The notes beneath the pieces were generated by a model. That model saw nothing but the letters and a program-made list of their open reading frames with translations, did not search any database and had not been told where the DNA came from. A program made the translations under genes and the position numbers. 64,000 nucleotides of DNA. Origin: Mesodorylaimus sp. YZB2_4. Its lineage: Eukaryota; Nematoda; Enoplea; Dorylaimida; Dorylaimidae. The stretch is from contig JASANH010000554.1 of the NCBI GenBank assembly GCA_030248295.1, positions 62,001 through 126,000 of the forward strand, given 5' to 3'. Shown here piece by piece: positions 34,620 to 46,021 of the stretch. Numbering within the stretch: position 1 is the stretch's first letter; each line of letters starts with the position of its first letter.

Positions 34620-35570
34620 AAATTGAAAAAGCTTCAGAAATAACAAGTCATTGGGGTTAACAGGCAAAGCCGGAACCGATCATTTGGTTCTGACAAAGTT
34701 TTTGGAATTCAAACTCCAAGTCGCATTTTATATGGGAAACAAAAAATCATACGAAAATTAACTTTTTGACATGGACAATCATGGAAAACCGCAAAGTAAT
34801 TTTCAGCAAAAGCTCAACAAATATTGTAATAATTATTCGAGATAAACATGCGAATTGGAGAGATTTCACCCCTATTGCTTACCTTGAAAGCTAAAATCGA
34901 ATATCGACAGCACAAACACCTTTCGGTCGACACCTGTCAATCGGGACAATATGACGACGGAACGATTGTCTGCAGAAGCTTTGACAGATCCTCATTAAGC
35001 CTGCTCTAAATGAGGCTCGTTAGCCGAGGCTCTTATTAAGGTCGTGTGTCTGGAGGTGGCACGATAGGAGGTAGCCTCGAATAAAAATTTCATCATTATC
35101 AACAATGATAAAGAAAGCTGAGAAAACAAGCTTTTGTTCGCCCACCATTAACGTCAAGCGTACGTGTACTCTCTTAAAATCGCGGCCAGAGATAGGCCTA
35201 ACTAATGAGCTGTTTCAGGGGCGGGCAGGGGTTATGAAAAGCATTTGTTCACGGCGGGAGTTCGATTAGTATTTTGATTTGACTAAATATCAGAAATCGG
35301 CATTTTGATTAGACGAAGCATAAAGTTGAAAATTTGGGGGTTGAGAACAATGAAAATTAGGTTTGGATGATTGTTGAGGAAAGCTTAATGAAGCCGAAAA
35401 AACCGCTTGCTAAATGTGTGGAAATCCGGCGGAGGCAGAGCTGCTCGACATTTGAGCTTGAAGAAACATAGAGCCCAAAGGGAAAGAGAGATTTTCACTA
35501 GGAGTCGTCATCGGTGGCCACCTTCTGCGCAGTCTGTCTTCGCATTAGCCTAACTTGTCCTACCCGCATC
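34620..35570. other. Intergenic, no gene recognised
   Basis: Apart from the probable 5' leader region of the small secreted peptide, I see nothing supportable. Confidence 0.35.
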
Positions 35571-35575
35571 CTTCA

Positions 35576-35785
35576 TTACTCAAATTTCTCGATCAATTTT
35601 TTCGTTCTTGATCTTAGTTTATCAGCTTCAATCTGCGGTTCTTTTTTCAAGAGAGTCTTGCCTTGAGGAAAGAGGCGGATGCTAGTTACCATGCTTCTGA
35701 ATTGAAAGGGCACACATTGACTTGACGAGTCCTGCAGTAGTGATCTGAAATCAAAATAGGATTCGGAATCAGATAGTTCGCTCAT
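35576..35785 (-). CDS. Hypothetical small ORF (69 codons)
   Basis: An ATG-initiated frame encodes an acidic start (SELSDSESYFDF) and a basic Lys-rich end. No domain, signal peptide or paralogue is visible and it could be chance. Listed only because its composition is protein-like. Confidence 0.2.
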   Translation of the reverse strand: MSELSDSESYFDFRSLLQDSSSQCVPFQFRSMVTSIRLFPQGKTLLKKEPQIEADKLRSRTKKLIEKFE

Positions 35786-36079
35786 AAGTTTATATGCTTG
35801 AGTGCCCTTGCGAATTATTGTAGAGGCTCGACTGGCTATACATATTCTTCACGGAGCCGGCAGCTGTGAGTGTCGCTTGTCAGGGTGATGTCTCAGCCAT
35901 GGACTACATAGCTCGGAAGACTTGCTTGGTTAGCTGGCCTGGGTTTTTGGCGTGGTTCAAAAGCTGCCCCTCCAGTAACGCGGGCCGAGTCGTATTACAT
36001 CGAGTAATCCAAGACACGCAACTCACCCGAAAATGACAAAATTCATATTCCCCACTTTAAACAATCCGGCCGACCTGAC

Positions 36080-36175
36080 GGTGAACTAACCGCAACCTCT
36101 GACCGAGCCAGCCAACAAAGCTTCATCTTTGTTGGACTCGGTTGGCTGCTGGCTGCCGAGCATCTGATGATGAGG
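36080..36175. repeat. Short inverted repeat (hairpin)
   Basis: CCAACAAAG and CTTTGTTGG face each other across CTTCAT, extended by CCGAG/CTCGG outside, and are followed by TTGGCTGCTGGCTGCC. It could fold as a small hairpin. No precursor-like context is evident. Confidence 0.45.
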
Positions 36176-36649
36176 CGCTCCACTGTAAAGGTGGTGTAAA
36201 GAAATCATTTACTTTGCGCAGGTTAATCAGACTGATTGAGGACACTGTTTCACAGCATAGACCTATCCACAGTGGTGGCTCACTATCAGTCTAGTGACTG
36301 GCTCGATGCAACTGTGATCGCCCATGAAAAGACGAACTCGTCCGCGATAATTGTGTGCGCCCGAGTCTGGAACTCATCTGCAAAGGGCTTTATGCACATT
36401 TGAGGTGACGCCAATCGGGGTCAAGGATATCAGTGATCGATTGATCGAATGTTTTGATTTTATTAGTAACGCTGCACAACATCAAAACGGAAAATCTGGT
36501 CGTGGGTGCAAAAAGCGTGCTTGGCCTAAGCAGAGGATGGTGTACTTGGCTGCCTCAAACTTTAGCCAAGGTCCCACACCATTGACGTAAGTTATCCTTT
36601 TGCAACGTGTACTTCGGTGTGAGCTATGAGGTTATACTGTATTCCCACA

Positions 36650-37370
36650 GCATATGGTAGGTCAGCAGAGATTGAAGTAAGTCAAGAGGAGGATTACCAT
36701 TGAAGGCATGCTATTGGACGTTGCGGAAAAAGTCAAGTGCTTGGGAGTAACCTTATCCGCGGAAATGAAATTCAGTGAGCGCGTCTTCGAAATCTTATCT
36801 TCATCCCGATCTATGATCAGTGTACTGCACCGAAAATTAGGCCGTAACTGTCTATTGCAGGTCTTTAAGGCAGTCTTTGAAACCGGTATTCAGGTGAAGC
36901 TAGACCACGGCTGTCAAATCTACGATCCAATTCTCAGGGAGGACATAGATAAATTAGAACGTACTGTACGTAGGAATACGCCATGCGCCTTTTGACCAAA
37001 AACTAGACCGCAAACCATACCACGGCCCTATCAGAGTGCGGCTTGGGAAAATGGCTGATCGACGAAAAATTCTCAAACTGTGTCAACTATACAAATTTTT
37101 CTCTGGCAAGCATGATTACGATCAAAGTCGACTCAAACTGACGTCAGAATCTGGGCCCAGGGTTAGTTCACGTCTCAATGGCTGCCATCACCTTGAGCTA
37201 CCCCAAACCCAACTGGCATTATTGCATTCGAACAATCATATCATGTCATGTCATGTCATACTTATCCGTAGCTAAGCACCATAAGGCGCACTCATTTGAG
37301 CACTCATCAGTTATTTTATGGAATTCGATTCCACAAAACTTTATATTCTCTGCGGTAGATGAATAAAAAA
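36650..37370 (+). mobile_element. Non-LTR retrotransposon (LINE) RT C-terminal remnant
   Basis: Frames at 36700-37370 read the typical end of jockey/CR1/RTE-type reverse transcriptase ORFs: VKCLGVTLSAEMKFSERV, then DIDKLERTVRR, then ADRRKILKLCQLYKFFSG, then ILWNSIPQNF just before a stop near 37365. Frame changes separate the blocks. A SINE fragment has inserted at about 37229-37310, between the LYKFFSG block and the WNSIP block. The 5' endonuclease and RT core are missing. Confidence 0.7.
37229..37310 (-). repeat. SINE 3' fragment nested in the LINE remnant
   Basis: On the minus strand the segment reads GTGCTTAGCTACGGATAAG and then ATGACATGACATGACATGAT, the 3' body and tail of the local SINE family. 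It splits the C-terminal LINE coding remnant, so it inserted later. Confidence 0.65.
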
Positions 37371-37529
37371 GATTAGTGTCATATGGCAAGTTCAGAAAAT
37401 AAGTACAGTCTTTTCTGTTTTAAAAATGATCGACGTTTTACAGAAAATTCTTCTTTTGACTTTCCATTTATTGTTACACGGTATGTTCATGTGAACCAGA
37501 TCAGATTAGGAGGGTAAAAAAAGCCAGTC

Positions 37530-37605
37530 CGGTGCTATTTGTCCGTCACTCTATTGTGCTTGGCTATGGATAAAATATGACATGACATGACATGATATGA
37601 CTCTA
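37530..37605 (+). repeat. SINE 3' fragment
   Basis: CTTGGCTATGGATAAAATATG followed by repeated TGACA units matches the SINE 3' body and tail seen at 13405, 45105 and 50532. Confidence 0.6.
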
Positions 37606-38014
37606 AACTTCCAATGGATCCTGTTTTGGCAAGAATTTCCTTATCTAGTTGAGAAGCTTCCAATGTGAGCCCAGGCTAACGGAAAGCACAATCTACATGG
37701 CGTGGTCGTGTCGTGTTGTCACCACAAGCAAATTCCTTGATTGGTTTTCCAGGCTGTCTTGCGATGATGGATCATCGAAGGCTGGCAAAGATATTTCTAC
37801 TGGTCCATGAACCGAAGAGCAAAATCTTTGGCAAAGTTCTGCGAAAAATGCTTCCTCTATGCCTTTTTGATATAACACATCGGCTCACAAAAAATCGTAC
37901 CGCGTAAGTCAGTCAGTTTTAGTTTACTGCAGTAATACCCTGTGTCTTTTAATTTGAGTATTTCGGTTAGCCCTGTGCTTTACAATTCGCTTTTCTGTGT
38001 GCCCCAAGTTTTCT

Positions 38015-38345
38015 TCGGGCCGCCTCGGTGGTGTACCGGCGAAAGGCGTGTGTCACCGTTTGCTTGGCACAGCTGGAAACCATTCGGCCCTGAGTTCAAC
38101 TCTGACCGTCTAAGAACTTGGTGGCTCTCTCTGCGCCTTGCATACCTGGCGGTGGGCGATTCGCCCTTCATCCCTCCGGGATCGATAAACGAGGAGAGGC
38201 CTTATGGGGCGGGAGCGTCTCGAATCCGGGTCCCCTCACGGGGCATTGGCTGGGTATGGTTGCCCGACGGGGAATCCATTGACATCGCGTGGTTGCGACT
38301 AGCACGCGCCCTAGCCCGCGGGTAAAGGGCCAAAAATCGACCGAC
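38015..38345 (+). repeat. tRNA-derived SINE-like element
   Basis: A box-A-like stretch (CTCGGTGGTGTACCGGCGAA, about 38024-38043) is followed about 50 bases on by a box-B-like GAGTTCAACTCTG (38092-38104), with a GC-rich body of about 230 bp. This arrangement of internal Pol III promoter boxes, without a tRNA cloverleaf I can fold, is typical of a SINE. It shares layout, but not close sequence, with the element at 54745-55080. Confidence 0.5.
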
Positions 38346-38619
38346 CAGGATGGGTGAAAAAAAGTTATGTTCGACGAAGAATTTTGACTACCTACTGTAC
38401 ATAAGAATATCAGGCGCACGAGAAATGCACGGCTAACATGAAAACACAGGCCACGCAAAAGCGTGGCTGATGCATTACCTACGTGATGTATAGTTCCAAA
38501 ATTCAAATCCGCCTTTATCAGACATCCACAACGGGAGTGAAGCAAAAGCACACAGTCGCCCTTGGCTTTGAAGCCTTAAGGTCCATCCCACTTCCGATTA
38601 AAGTTGTCATACGAGCGGA

Positions 38620-39500
38620 GCAGGGTAACTGAAAGTGCCTACTGGAACGATGCCTCTGACATCGTCGTCACTGCAGCGCACTCTTTGGGTCACATTTCTC
38701 ACGATCAGTCGGACAACACTGATCGTGAGAGGAAATAGTTCTGGTCCTGATTACGTGAATGCAGTGGCCAATCACGGATAAGCATGCCTTTTCTCGGAAT
38801 CTACTTTGTTCCAATAGCACCTGTAATAACAAGACCTTATTCAAATTGTACTTATTAGTAGTCGCCTCGAATCATTATTTAACAGAGCTGAACGAGGGCG
38901 AAGTTGAAGTGGGGGTGTCCGATGTTCAGTGACATCCAGCCTGGATACCGCCTATATCCCGACAATGATGGCCGACATTGCACTATTGAAATTGGCTTAG
39001 CCGCTAAAGTTTACTAAACATATTCAGCCGATTGCTTTGCCTGAACGGAATCAAAAAGCTCCAATTGGAACAGAATGCAGTGCAGCTGAATGGGGGGGGG
39101 GGGGGGGCAACGGAAAACTGTAAGTACAGTTTAAACGGAATACTGTTCACAGATCTATCACAATCAGTAACCATTGCGACAAAACAGTTAATCTTTTATG
39201 ATTTTAAAATTATGATAATGATGAATACAAAACATTTCACTCCATGCGTTGTCTTGAGACTCTACAAGAAATCAATTTCACTATCACCATGCGGCCAATG
39301 CCAGAAGCAGTCCCAGGAATATGACGCTAAAACAATGCTTTGTCACTCTGTCGTCGATTCTCAACATCTACTTCCAGTAAGCGAGGGATGGATAGACTTT
39401 TTTGTTTCTGTACTAGTTCTGCGCTGCGAAGTTTCAGGGTGATTCTGAAAGCGCTCTTGTTTGCAAGAAGAATGTTAAAAAAGCGATATAGGGTCGCCTG
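38620..39500 (+). pseudogene. Trypsin-like serine protease pseudogene
   Basis: Blocks of an S1 protease occur in order. The His motif reads IVVTAAHSLGH (normally TAAHC) at about 38660-38690. A HPAW-like stretch is followed by the Asp motif MMADIALLKLA at about 38960-39000. Next come KFTKHIQPIALPE and GTECSAAEWGG. A Ser-region remnant GDSESALVCK is at about 39437-39466 where GDSGGPLVC is expected. There is an in-frame TAG right after DIALLKLA, a frame change before it, a G16 tract (39092-39107) in the GWG region, and loss of the catalytic-site glycines. The enzyme cannot be made as read. Confidence 0.6.
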
Positions 39501-39539
39501 TGAAATCCTTGGTGAGCCCTAGGATAGGACTAGGGCTGA

Positions 39540-40227
39540 CCGGGGGATGCCTCAAGCCACATGAACCAGCCAACGCTGTCCACGGACTCCTCGATACCGT
39601 CATCTGCGGCTATTTCGGACCAGTGAGGTCCATTTGAAATCGTTGGACAACATTCAAAAATTTTACTTCAACGCTGCTTTGACTATTCAGCTTGTACGTC
39701 CTTGTGATAAATTTGGCAACAACTTACTGTTAGTCCGAAATTACAAATAGGGGCTTGGTCATGAAAATCATTTATACCGTAGTATCTGCACAAACATGCA
39801 TAGCCCCAATATCGGGGAGCAGATTTTTTTTTCAATTAGCGTACTAGACTGCACTCATATCAAGGAGAGGTTGTTCCAGCCCGAAGCTGCGCAGGTCACT
39901 GGAAGCGGTCAGTTCAAAAAATTACGGCTAAAGTGGTAATGTATGGAGCATGGACAAGTATCTGTCAGCGTTTCATTGAGTGCCTGTTGTCGTCAAATAC
40001 TGCATTCCGAATCGCATCCACAGCACAACCAACCATGAATTAGCTCACCACACATACCTACTGTACATTGCTGTAAAGAAGAAAGACATAAAATGTTTGA
40101 AATATGCAAACGTTGGACTTTTCAAACGAAACCAGTGCATACCTTCGTTATCAAGTTCCATCCCGTTTCTTTAGGGTATAAAAAGCTTTGATTAGCGCGC
40201 CAGGACGAGGCAGAGGACCACCCGGGG

Positions 40228-40260
<33 letters not shown>

Positions 40261-41090
40261 ACCCAAACACACCACACACACAAAACCCACCCGAGGCAGT
40301 GATGGAGTGAGATGGCGACTTTGCGCAGACTGACTGCTAGTTTTATTCTTAATTGTTTAACAGCAGCGTAAAGTTTACAAAAGTGAGCGTAGAACCTGGA
40401 CCAAGGTCAACACGCGCTTATTCAGAACTCCTCATGCCCGCACCCAGTGCAAGTGCGTCACTACATCGTCTTGGCGCGCCTACGTGCCGTGCAACATGCA
40501 GCGTACAAAGTCCGAAGGTCCAAGTTCATTGGGCTGCCAGCCGACATTCCGAGCGAAGAATTGATTGCGTTCCAGGGGTTTCGCGAGGCATTCGATCCGC
40601 TTGAATCAACCGCCCGCGAAGGCAAGATTCTACATAGTCCCGTCTCCAGCCAGCCGGCTGTCAGTTGCGAGCGCGTAGGCGAGTCATCGAGAAAAGGCGG
40701 CATTGCTACCACGTGGCGTTGGCAAGACAGCGAGAGTATGACAACCACGTTTCGATAGGCACGTTTTTGTTTTAGCGTACTTTGGACCTCGGAAAATATT
40801 TACTGGTACAAAGTTCGGGAAACTTTCGGCATTTTGTTGAGACTACGCCAACAAAACGTGGATCGAACGAGTCTGGCGCGCTTAGTTTTCTTTCTTCTTT
40901 TTAAAACTGACGTCAATCAGCTCAAAGTTTCTCTTTGACCGCGCGTGCAAACCCGAGTGCTCTCTTCTTCGCTCATTTGGTGCGTCCTTCGTTCATTTCA
41001 GATTCAACTATTATACGCTCTACTTGAACTTTACTAGTAATTTTCGCGCGACACCCTCCTGCCTTATTTTCCAAGCTCTCTTTACCAAAT
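39540..41090. other. Intergenic with A32 tract; no confirmed gene
   Basis: An uninterrupted A32 run (40228-40259) precedes ACACCCAAACACACC-type sequence. A plus-strand frame (40447-40758) is open for 103 codons without recognisable family. A TATAAAAAG motif near 40180 has no convincing downstream gene. Confidence 0.35.
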
Positions 41091-41096
41091 TCCAAA

Positions 41097-44000
41097 ATGT
41101 CGTCGATCGCTAGCCGTTTATTCAGAAGTTCGATTTTGCGTGCAATCGTGCAACCATTGTCCAATCGAAGCAAAATCGTCGGTCGACGTTGTGAATCGAC
41201 ATCGGCAACGACGACCATGTCCGCGCATGAGCAAGATATGAAATCTAATGGGTTGGAGGAAACGAATTCAATTGGGCGAATCTTAGGAGATGATGAATTG
41301 GCCTATACGAGTAGACGATTGAGAGCATTGGACAACGATCAGTATCAAGGAACGACGGCGACTGCAAGAAGCAAAGGTGGGTTATGATCGCGTTTTAAAT
41401 TATATAGCGAAACCGTGAAATTTTATTCTACTTCAAATTTCTATGAGTAAGAAACTTTTCTATCCCTCATGAACTGACGTTTGGTTGGAGACTCATAGCT
41501 CCACCCAGCCAGCGGGAGGCGGGAAGTGCGAAAAAATTTCTGCACTGACATTGTCACGTTTTGTTTACGCCGCCAGCAGAAATTTTTCCCGTAACAACCT
41601 TGTTTGTGTCAGGCATGCGAAGATTTTTTAAAAACTTACGAGTAGGCTTGCCAAATCGGTCATGTACCATATGCATCTGTTTTTCAGCATTTGACGATTT
41701 TCTGAAGTCATCGCAGGCCAAAGTGGGGGCCATCAGCTCAGAGTCCCGTCAAGAACTGACTTGGCCACCGTCGACGCCATGGGCAGAAGTGCCGAAACTG
41801 GCATCCGTGCAACGCGATGATAAAAACAAAATGCTGCATGTGGCATGGGAAAATGGTAATTTCACACTTCAAAAATTTTCATTGTAAAGGAGCTAAAGTC
41901 ACTATATTTCTGACGGGAGGCGTGGCTTCTCCACCGTCTGCCAATCAGAACGCGCCATGCGACAAACAGTAGAAGAGAATTTTGCTGGTTTGTTTAGGTG
42001 CGAGTTCCAAGTTCGCCTATGTCTGGTTGCGTGACAACTGTCCAGCACCACATACTTATCAATTGACTGACGTATGCAAAGCTCGAAAAATGATTATGGC
42101 CGATTTGGACATCGACGTCAAGCCGACACTGGTGGAAAATCGTGGTGAGCATGTCTATGTCGAATGGCCCGAAGGCAAAATATCTGTCTACGAATCGAAA
42201 TGGTTAGCATTAAGGAATTTAGACGATCCCCGAATTCGTGCCCGACGCGCGCAAGTTTTATTGAACGATGGTGTGAAAACGTGGAATCGGGAAAAGATTA
42301 TAGAGCGAATGCGATGGTACGAATTCGAAAGTTTGATCAGCGACGACCGCCATTTGCACGACGCTTTGATGGAACTAGTTCGATACGGGATTTTATTTGT
42401 CGATAAAGCGCCTGCAAAAGCTGGCCAGCTGAAAAGATTGGCTGATCGAATCGGGTTCGAATACTTGACTCATTATGGGTAAGTACTTATTTATGGTAGG
42501 CGTGCCACGGCCTGCACCGCGCACGTTTTAGAAACTTTTTCACAGTCAAAAGCGATGTGAATCCGTCGAATGTGGCCTACACTAGCGGTGGTCTGGGATT
42601 GCATTCGGATCTGCCATATTTGCATTATCCGCCACAAATACAAGTTTTGCATTGTATCGAACAAGTGGTCACAAAAGGGGGCGAGAATCAGTTCGCCGAT
42701 GCATTTCATGTGGCCCAGCAATTACGTCGATACGAGCCGGATTCCTATCGAATTTTGTGCGATGTGCCACTGGAATATGTGGACGATGGGCGGGATTATA
42801 TACAGTTCGATTTGACGTATAGGAGACCAGTTTTCAAGTAAGTCTTTGGTCGTCTACTTTCGCCATGAAACTTGTGACGTTTTCATCGCCTATCTTACTA
42901 TTCCTATAAGACTGCGCCTTTTATCAGTGAACTCACCTGTTTCTGTTTCGGCTTCAGTTTCGATCAGGATGGTCGTCTTGTCGAATGCCACTTTAGTAAT
43001 CAGCAACGTTCGTGGTTCTACGATGTCCCAGTTGAACAATTGTATTCAGTATACAAAGCATTGAAAATTTTTGACAATTACATGCGAATGCCGACAAACA
43101 TGCTTGAATTGAAAATGATGCCAGGTAATGTGGACCTGCTCGCTACTTTTCACTCCACTGGCGGCACACTCCTCGGCAAAGACGTCAGTGCTTGCAGACA
43201 CAGGCCAATAGGCGTGCAAGAGCTGACTGTTTCATCCTGGCACAGAAAGGCTTACTAGGCAGCATCCGAAACGGGGGTCGTCTATGTGACCCAGCGGTCC
43301 AAGCGGTAGTAGTAGCTACTTGCTTGTTTGTCAAAAAATTAGCCAATTTTTTTATCAGACCCTCCCTCGTAGACTGAGGCTAAGCCTTATCCCCTGTCCC
43401 CCTGTAGGAATCGAGCTAATCGTGAGTCCAGGGCACTCTGCGCTACCTGGAATAGACTCGAAGAAATCTGTGACACAAGCTTGCAGTTTGAGGCTCCGAA
43501 TTGTGTAATTCATCCCAGGAAAAGATTGATTTCTGTCTGGCAAAGCTGGAAGAATCAGAGAAAGTATTATATGGGTAAGAATCGATGTCGGAATATCGAA
43601 AAAAGTGTTTTGATATTCACATTCAGCACCCACGTATTACAGTGGGTAGCCAAAATTTTGGGCCGCTATCTCAACTATTAGAAGTCGAAATTTTTATTTC
43701 CCAATGGTCCCTTTTTGCAATCAAGGGTTTCGACTTTGTTTATACAGATGCTTGAGGTCCAGAATTTTGGCCACAGCCTCCTATAAAACGTGGGTACTAA
43801 ATCTAAATATCATCATACTCTTTTTCGATATTCTGACACTGATTCTACGGTGCACTAGTGCAGTCCGTCTTCAAAGTTGAAAGTTTTTGCCAAAACGAAT
43901 GCAGATTAACTTGCTTTTCTCCTTCTTGGACGGTCTCCCTTCCAAGCACCCGAAAAATTTCAGGCCTTCTCATCCTGGCCAGCGGCTAGGTTTCGGATGC

Positions 44001-44258
44001 TGAGTAGATAGCTGGGCTTTTGAACTAGCACGAAATCGATCATTAATCAATGATTTCTGACAATCAAAATCATTTTCAGGGCAAATCATTCTCTTCCATA
44101 ATCTGCGGGTTTTGCACGGTCGCTCGACTTTTCAAATAACCCCAGAGAGTGGTGGTCGTCACATGGAAGGATGCTATTTTAACTGGGATTTTGTCAAGTC
44201 TCAAATTCGAATCTTACGCGATCGACTAAATTTGGAGCCGAATCAAGTATCTGCTTAG
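41097..44258 (+). CDS. Gamma-butyrobetaine hydroxylase (carnitine biosynthesis)
   Basis: Six exons join in frame: 41097-41376, 41688-41855, 41998-42478, 42532-42837, 42958-43124 and 44080-44258, giving 526 aa. This family of Fe(II)/2-oxoglutarate dioxygenases hydroxylates gamma-butyrobetaine to L-carnitine (or trimethyllysine in the sister enzyme). Visible marks: the N-terminal VWLRDNCP block, LADRIGFEYLTHYG, NVAYTSGGLGLHSDLPYLH with the HxD iron ligands, and ILFHNLRVLHGR with the distal His and Arg that binds 2-oxoglutarate, then RHMEGCYFNWD. The Zn-site cysteines after NCP are largely replaced (NCPAPHTY). An Arg/Ser-rich start and about 140 extra residues suggest a mitochondrial presequence plus an extension. 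Intron 5 is 955 bp and carries a possible SINE. Confidence 0.88.
43260..43470 (+). repeat. Possible degenerate tRNA-like SINE in GBBH intron 5
   Basis: TGACCCAGCGGTCCAAGCGG resembles a Pol III A box, and TGTAGGAATCGAGC about 110 bases on is a weak B-box match. The fit is worse than in the other SINE copies. Confidence 0.3.
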
Positions 44259-44269
44259 GAGGAACAAAT

Positions 44270-45100
44270 ATTTTTACTATTCCGTGAAAAATGTATGCAT
44301 TTTTGCTTTTACATTGAGCAAACACTAACCATACAGCTTGTGATTCTGCATAATTTTACTAAAACGTGTGCTAAGAAACGATTTTTGGCGTCAAAGTTGC
44401 ATTATAGTATAGGCTGATAAAGTAGCTTGTCTGAGTGCATTTCGTTGTTAAAACGGGTTTTTAAAAGACGTTTTTGTAGCTAACGCCATTTATAAGAAAT
44501 CGATGTGAAAAAGACAGTGTTGATCACGTGTTTAACAAATTGTGACTCAAGACGCCTTCGAATGCTTCTCAATACTGTCGCCGTATGTGAAAATTTGATT
44601 GAGCGGCTTTAAAAGCTCGTAATCATAAAACAACATATTTATTATGCGAAGTAGGAATACGTCAGTCAACAGTGAAAATGGCAGCCATAATGAGCAGCAG
44701 CAGAGGAAAGTCAGATCAGTGACAGACCGCGCGTGATCATCAACAACAGGGTCTCTCGAGCTCAAAACGGACTCTGGTATAGAAAATTCATAGTGAACCT
44801 GTCCGCGTGCAGGGCGGAGGCGTCCCGCGTGTTCACTAACTTTCCAGGTCGAATGCCAAGTAAGGTGCTGCTCTGATGCGCTGTTTTCTGGTGTTGGGTT
44901 GTGAGTGCGGTTGCACTTTTCAAGTCGAAGCTGGGCCAGCTTACGTGATGAAGGATGATTGGGTGACGTCTGTATTTATTCGATCTCGCACGGTATTGGC
45001 TCATGACATTTTGACATCAGATAATGGCGAAGCAGAGAGAAACTTGAAAACACCGCAATGGTGAACCTCAAACCATTGCGGTGTACGCGATTACTGCAGT
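44270..45100. other. Intergenic, no gene recognised
   Basis: The 3' flank of the GBBH gene, without an exon or repeat I can support. Confidence 0.35.
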
Positions 45101-45104
45101 GACC

Positions 45105-45285
45105 AGGTACAACTCATGTCATGCCATACTTTATCCACAGCCAAGCACTACACAGCGCACTCGAGCGCTGAGGAACACATGTTTGACAATCATTTTGTAT
45201 CGAGGCGGGAGTCGAACCCTCCCCCCGTAAGTGCGCACCCAGCGTGACAAGTAGACGCCTCGACCCGCTAGGCAACGGCCCTGGT
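45105..45285 (-). repeat. tRNA-derived SINE, best-preserved copy
   Basis: On the minus strand a box A (TTGCCTAGCGGGTCGAGG, about 45259-45275) and a perfect box B (GGTTCGACTCCC, 45207-45218) form a tRNA-like head. A body follows with ACATGTGTTCC, GCTCGAGTGCGCTG and GTGCTTGGCTGTGGATAAAG, and a tail of ATGGCATGACATGAG. Fragments at 13405, 37229, 37530 and 50532 share the body and tail, which defines a family. Confidence 0.75.
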
Positions 45286-45559
45286 GCCTGACGGGTTAAG
45301 GCGCCGGAGTCGTTAAGGACTAGCGGGTTAACTCGAATACCGACTGTACAGGTACTGTGTGCAGAAATAGCCAGATCCACACTCCAACCTTAGGTCCATT
45401 GGGCTTAGTAATTCTCCCTCAAACAGCTTCCCCCCGGATGCCTATGTACAACAGCATTTACCCTAAAGCACTCATAAACACCCTGGCATGATGTCTTAGA
45501 TGGAAAAGAGGAGGACGAGGGTGGACAGCTACAGCTTTAGCAACATCTTTTTGTGACTA

Positions 45560-46021
45560 CCATATTTCCTCGAAATTCTCTCCGGGGGAGGAATTTTTTA
45601 AATGGGTCCCAGACGGGGAGAATAACCAGAGGGCGAGGATTTTCAGAGGGGGAAAATAAAACTCAGACGTTCTCCAAATGCCATTATAGAAAGATAGACA
45701 GCCTAAAGCTTCCCAACAACTACCGCTAACTTCGTTTGTTTCTATACCTCTCTTCCCATATTCATGCTACTCATAGCCGAATTTAATTAATATGCTCGAT
45801 ATCTTCGTCTTCAACCTCATTTTCGTCATCTAACTCTTCAAGGAAAACATTTTCCATCACGCTAACACTCATATCCTACACATTTTCCACACCTGATGAT
45901 ACTGTACGGTAATTCAAATTCGTCCCCGGGGTAGGATTTCCAGAGGGGGGAGAATAAAATTCAATCGGGGTCTAGACTGGGAAAAATAACCAGGGGGGGG
46001 AAGGCTTTCGAGGAAATACGG
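45560..46021. mobile_element. Non-autonomous DNA element with CCRTATTTCCTCGAA termini
   Basis: The left end CCATATTTCCTCGAA (45560 on) and the reverse complement of the right end, CCGTATTTCCTCGAA, form 15-bp terminal inverted repeats. Inside, two related GC-rich modules recur (GACGGGGAGAATAACCAGAG near 45612 and GACTGGGAAAAATAACCAGG near 45975). There is no transposase. The left flank is TA; the right flank is TG, so the target duplication is not exact. Confidence 0.6.

Noticed and set aside
37693-37907. Short similarity between this segment and 27540-27570 (GGCAT...GAAGCATTTTT)
   Set aside because: About 20 bases only; probably chance in AT-rich DNA.
39770-39930. LDCTHI in a plus-strand frame, resembling a Harbinger transposase block
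   Set aside because: The similarity is six residues long with no other transposase motif nearby.
40353-40758. 103-codon plus-strand frame after the A32 tract
   Set aside because: No domain, signal peptide or splice pattern; GC-rich chance frame is as likely.
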